In this document: positions 4,950 to 6,431 of the stretch, one piece after another
Layout: each line of letters opens with the position of its first letter
Numbering within the stretch: the stretch's first letter is position 1
Translations under genes and position numbers: made by a program
From: Chloroflexota bacterium
GTDB taxonomy: Bacteria; Chloroflexota; Anaerolineae; UBA1429
Direction of reading: 5' to 3'
Assembly (NCBI GenBank): GCA_014360745.1
Contig: JACIWY010000216.1
Span: 1 to 6,431 of the forward strand
Length of the DNA: 6,431 nucleotides
Notes under the pieces: model-generated
The model's input: only the letters and a program-made list of their open reading frames with translations
Databases searched by the model: none
Told to the model about the DNA's origin: nothing

Positions 4950-5864
4950 ATGTCACCAACCCTTGTGGAATTGGCTTCCCGTCATTTACCGGCCATGCTC
5001 GATATCCTTCGTTGCACCGTCTACACCAATTCGCTGGATGTGGAGTGGCTCCACTATCGCTCTCTGGGCGATCCTTCTTGCCCGCCAAGCCTCTCGCTGG
5101 CCGTGGAAGTGGATGGCGACATGGTCGGATTCGTCGTTTGCCGTTTGCGTAACAACGAAGGAGCGATCAAGATGTTTGCCGTCGCGCCGGCATATCGCCG
5201 ACAGGGGCTCGCCTCAACATTGTTCGATGAACTCGAAGCGCGATTGCGGAGTTTATGCGTGCGTCAAGTGACCGTCGGCGCCTTGGGACCCAACTATTTT
5301 GCGCCCGGTGTCGATTTGCGTTCTACCGACGCCATTTCTTTCCTCCTCCATCGCGGCTATGCCACCGACCGAAATACTCGGGTGGATATGGTCGTTGATC
5401 TACAACATGCCGACCTGGAGACCACACAGGATGAAGAACGGTTGCGAGCAGATGGGGTGACCATCCGGCGCGCGAACCGCGCGGATTTGCCCAACGTGGC
5501 CGCGTTTGCCCTGCACCACTTCTCTGAGGGCTGGCGCTCTGAGATATTGGAGACGGCCCGCTTCAATCCGCTGCCCCTTTTTATTGCCACCGCGGGAACG
5601 GAGGTGATCGGCTTTGCCGCCTATGACGTCACCGGCTTGATCCGTTTTGGGCCGACGGGCACCCGACCGGATTACCGCCGACGCGGTATCGGCGGCGTAT
5701 TACTCAAAAAATGTTTGCAGGCGCTTCGCGATCGCGGCGAGCCGATCGGCGAAATTTCATGGGCGGGGCCCATTGGCTTTTATGCCCGCACGGTGGGCGC
5801 TCAGATCGGCAAATCGTATTGGCTCTTTACCAAGAATCTGGAAGCTGAGGATAGCGCGGGCTAG
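4950..5864 (+). CDS. Tandem-GNAT N-acetyltransferase
   Basis: A complete 304-residue soluble protein made of two GNAT folds. In the first (about 1-150), beta4 and the acetyl-CoA pyrophosphate loop read IKMFAVAP-AYRRQGLA, with R83-R84-Q85-G86-L87-A88; after it comes an NYFAPGVDLRS segment and FLLHRGY. The second (about 165-300) has VIGFAAYD, then YRRRGIGGVLL, with R243-R244-R245-G246-I247-G248, and a C-terminal FYARTVGA segment. Both loops retain the Q/R-x-x-G-x-G/A pattern, so both halves could bind acetyl-CoA. In known double-GNAT proteins such as mycothiol synthase often only one half is catalytic. The acceptor substrate cannot be read from the sequence. The gene lies 62 nt after the ATPase stop with a hairpin between, and faces the MATE gene tail to tail; neither neighbour suggests a substrate. 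Confidence 0.87.
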   Translation: MSPTLVELASRHLPAMLDILRCTVYTNSLDVEWLHYRSLGDPSCPPSLSLAVEVDGDMVGFVVCRLRNNEGAIKMFAVAPAYRRQGLASTLFDELEARLRSLCVRQVTVGALGPNYFAPGVDLRSTDAISFLLHRGYATDRNTRVDMVVDLQHADLETTQDEERLRADGVTIRRANRADLPNVAAFALHHFSEGWRSEILETARFNPLPLFIATAGTEVIGFAAYDVTGLIRFGPTGTRPDYRRRGIGGVLLKKCLQALRDRGEPIGEISWAGPIGFYARTVGAQIGKSYWLFTKNLEAEDSAG

Positions 5865-5895
5865 GGACAGCACGGTTGCGCGTCGCGTGGTTTGG

Positions 5896-6431
5896 CTACA
5901 CATGGATATGTCGCCAACGTCCCTGGCGGAAGCGCAGGGCCATGCCCATGCACGAGATCACATAGCCGATGCCAATGCCGGCCCAGATGCCCACCGGCCC
6001 CAAGTCCAGGCCTACGGAGAGGAGCCATACCAGGCCAACCTGGCCGATCCACAGTGAGGCGATGCTGATAACCATCACCATCATGGCGTCGCCGGCCGCG
6101 GTCAACGAGCGATCGAGCACTGTGGAAAGGCTCGTCGCCGTGCCCGAGAGCAAAAGGAAGCGCGTCGCCGTCACCGCCACGGCGATTACCTCTGGCGAAG
6201 GATCAAAGATGCCCAGCCAGAATCGCGGAGAGAGGTTCAAAAGGCCAAAGAGCAACAGCGAGGTCCCGGCTGCGCCTATTCCTGAGAGGAAGGCAGAACG
6301 GCCGGCGCGATCGGGCTTGTTGGCGCCCAGGTTCTGGCCTACCATGGCCGCCGAGGCGTTGCTGATGCCCATGCCGGGGCAAGAGAGAAAGGCCGAGATG
6401 CGGCTGACCAAGCTGTAGGCCGTCAACACTT
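5896..6431 (-). CDS. C-terminal part of a MATE-family efflux transporter, cut by the window edge
   Basis: Reading leftward from the window edge, 177 codons are visible, ending in TAG at 5898-5896. MATE proteins are about 450 residues with 12 membrane helices, so this is roughly the last 40 percent, about five or six hydrophobic helices. The segment AAMVGQNLGANKPDRA, near visible residues 28-43, is the characteristic MATE sequence at the start of the second six-helix bundle. Later hydrophobic stretches include AVTATRFLLLSGTA and GPVGIWAGIGIGYVISC, and the protein ends in a basic tail, RFRQGRWRHIHV. Such transporters expel drugs, dyes or metabolites in exchange for Na+ or H+. The coupling ion and substrate cannot be judged without the N-terminal half. 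It converges on the acetyltransferase gene with a 31-nt gap. The first visible codon is an internal GTG, not a start. Confidence 0.88.
   Translation of the reverse strand, partial: VLTAYSLVSRISAFLSCPGMGISNASAAMVGQNLGANKPDRAGRSAFLSGIGAAGTSLLLFGLLNLSPRFWLGIFDPSPEVIAVAVTATRFLLLSGTATSLSTVLDRSLTAAGDAMMVMVISIASLWIGQVGLVWLLSVGLDLGPVGIWAGIGIGYVISCMGMALRFRQGRWRHIHV

Noticed and set aside
5865..5895. Possible bidirectional terminator in the 31-nt convergent spacer
   Set aside because: Only CACG/CGTG-type four-base arms are visible and there is no T-run in either direction, too little to call a terminator.
5969..6418. A 149-codon plus-strand frame over the MATE gene
   Set aside because: The complementary strand encodes clear MATE transmembrane segments; this frame gives Pro-, Arg- and Ser-rich sequence without domains.
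1..6431. Mobile element, CRISPR array, tRNA, or defence island
   Set aside because: No transposase or integrase, no regularly spaced repeats, no tRNA-like cloverleaf with a T-arm, and no recognisable defence proteins were seen on either strand.

Overview
The window is about 6.4 kb of bacterial chromosome with compact gene spacing and fairly high GC (judged by eye, not computed). The mix of genes would fit a Gram-positive-like or Chloroflexota-type bacterium: a Crp/Fnr regulator, a Cys-rich iron-sulfur protein, a P2A calcium ATPase, a two-domain GNAT protein and a MATE transporter. Nothing in the sequence fixes the taxon. There are no rRNA or tRNA genes, CRISPR repeats, insertion sequences or phage genes.

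Layout. Positions 1-59 hold the first 19 codons of an unrecognised minus-strand gene. It is divergent from a plus-strand cluster: a Crp/Fnr-family regulator (258-932), a small 12-cysteine ferredoxin-like protein (938-1201) and a class I glutamine-amidotransferase-like hydrolase of the peptidase C26/PuuD family (1219-1974). Gaps of 5 and 17 nt suggest one operon. The divergent spacer (60-257) is rich in signals: a good sigma70-type promoter, a pair of GCCCGGC elements around its -35 box, a 5-4-5 palindrome just after the predicted transcription start, and a strong Shine-Dalgarno sequence that belongs to no long gene.

A second unit starts at a perfect TATAAT box (2037-2042) and encodes a complete P-type Ca2+-ATPase (2098-4887). 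After a GC-rich hairpin comes a tandem-GNAT acetyltransferase (4950-5864). Convergent to it, the C-terminal part of a MATE-family efflux transporter enters from the right edge on the minus strand (5896-6431).

How the genes may work together. The most suggestive group is the regulator plus the iron-sulfur protein. The regulator has no cysteine cluster of its own, while the next gene, whose ribosome binding site lies inside the regulator's last codons, encodes a very cysteine-rich protein with an unusual second metal-binding half. A redox- or metal-responsive regulatory pair is a reasonable hypothesis, but it is inference. The remaining genes look like ordinary housekeeping and transport functions.
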